The translations under genes and the position numbers were made by a program. Below, in pieces: positions 60,404 through 64,000 of a stretch of 64,000 nt of DNA (position 1 is the first letter of the stretch; each line of letters begins with the position of its first letter). The notes below the pieces were generated by a model, which worked only from the letters and a program-made list of their open reading frames with translations, searched no databases and was not told where the DNA came from. Origin of the DNA: Paenibacillus etheri (GTDB lineage: Bacteria; Bacillota; Bacilli; Paenibacillales; Paenibacillaceae); NCBI RefSeq assembly GCF_001012825.1, contig NZ_LCZJ02000033.1, positions 548,242 through 612,241 on the forward strand, in the 5' to 3' direction.

Positions 60404-64000
<3,597 letters not shown>

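Overview
The window looks like a chromosomal segment of an endospore-forming, aerobic Firmicute, most likely a Paenibacillus. Grounds: many GTG and TTG starts with strong AGGAGG-type ribosome binding sites; Bacillus-type spore genes (alpha/beta SASP, ylbJ, lytH-like, yunB); the Bacillus lipA/yutD/lytH neighbourhood; S-box and T-box leaders; and large multi-module secreted glycosidases. The species is inferred; no 16S or other marker gene is present. I saw no tRNA, rRNA, CRISPR array, transposase or phage module.

Left part (1-34000), mostly housekeeping. A metNIQ methionine importer (metQ cut by the window edge) sits under a SAM-I riboswitch. Next come a HEPN-like protein, heme A synthase ctaA, a thioredoxin, a MurJ/YtgP-like flippase, a DUF456 protein, a HAD phosphatase, two tandem class B penicillin-binding proteins, and a membrane protein joining a CvpA-like part to a transglutaminase part. 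Then follow an MFS transporter, a small Toprim protein, sco and ctaB (copper and heme A supply for cytochrome oxidase), a YfhP-like membrane hydrolase, trpS under a Trp T-box, an aldose 1-epimerase, a SASP with a textbook SigG promoter, pepF, yycC, a DUF2225 protein, truncated hemoglobin yjbI, ylbJ, NAD kinase, two secreted 'stalk'-domain proteins (one an S41 protease), yutD and lipA.

Middle part (34200-55600). lytH and yunB, which I recall as neighbours in Bacillus subtilis, lie about 19 kb apart here. Between them is an accessory block: an intracellular GH13 alpha-glucanase with a divergent LacI regulator, a secreted alpha-amylase with starch-binding domains and a 16-bp LacI-type operator, an esterase, three related surface-type proteins (all starting MPN, one with 81-bp tandem repeats coding a Thr-rich solenoid), and six genes in two convergent groups that are mostly glycosyltransferases, three of them GT2-TPR fusions. 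The simplest reading is a dedicated O-glycosylation system for a repetitive cell- or spore-surface protein. This is the most interesting part of the window.

Right part (55600-64000). A TVP38/TMEM64 membrane protein, the glycine betaine importer opuA (ATPase, permease, binding protein) with a divergent GbsR-type regulator, and the 3' part of a very large secreted GH16 beta-glucanase with five CBM4/9-like domains. Its gene runs off the window through an uninterrupted hexanucleotide repeat.

Two families of short intergenic palindromic repeats are scattered through the window. One (about 100 bp) lies mostly at gene 3' ends and in two cases supplies the last codons of the upstream gene. The other lies directly upstream of ribosome binding sites.
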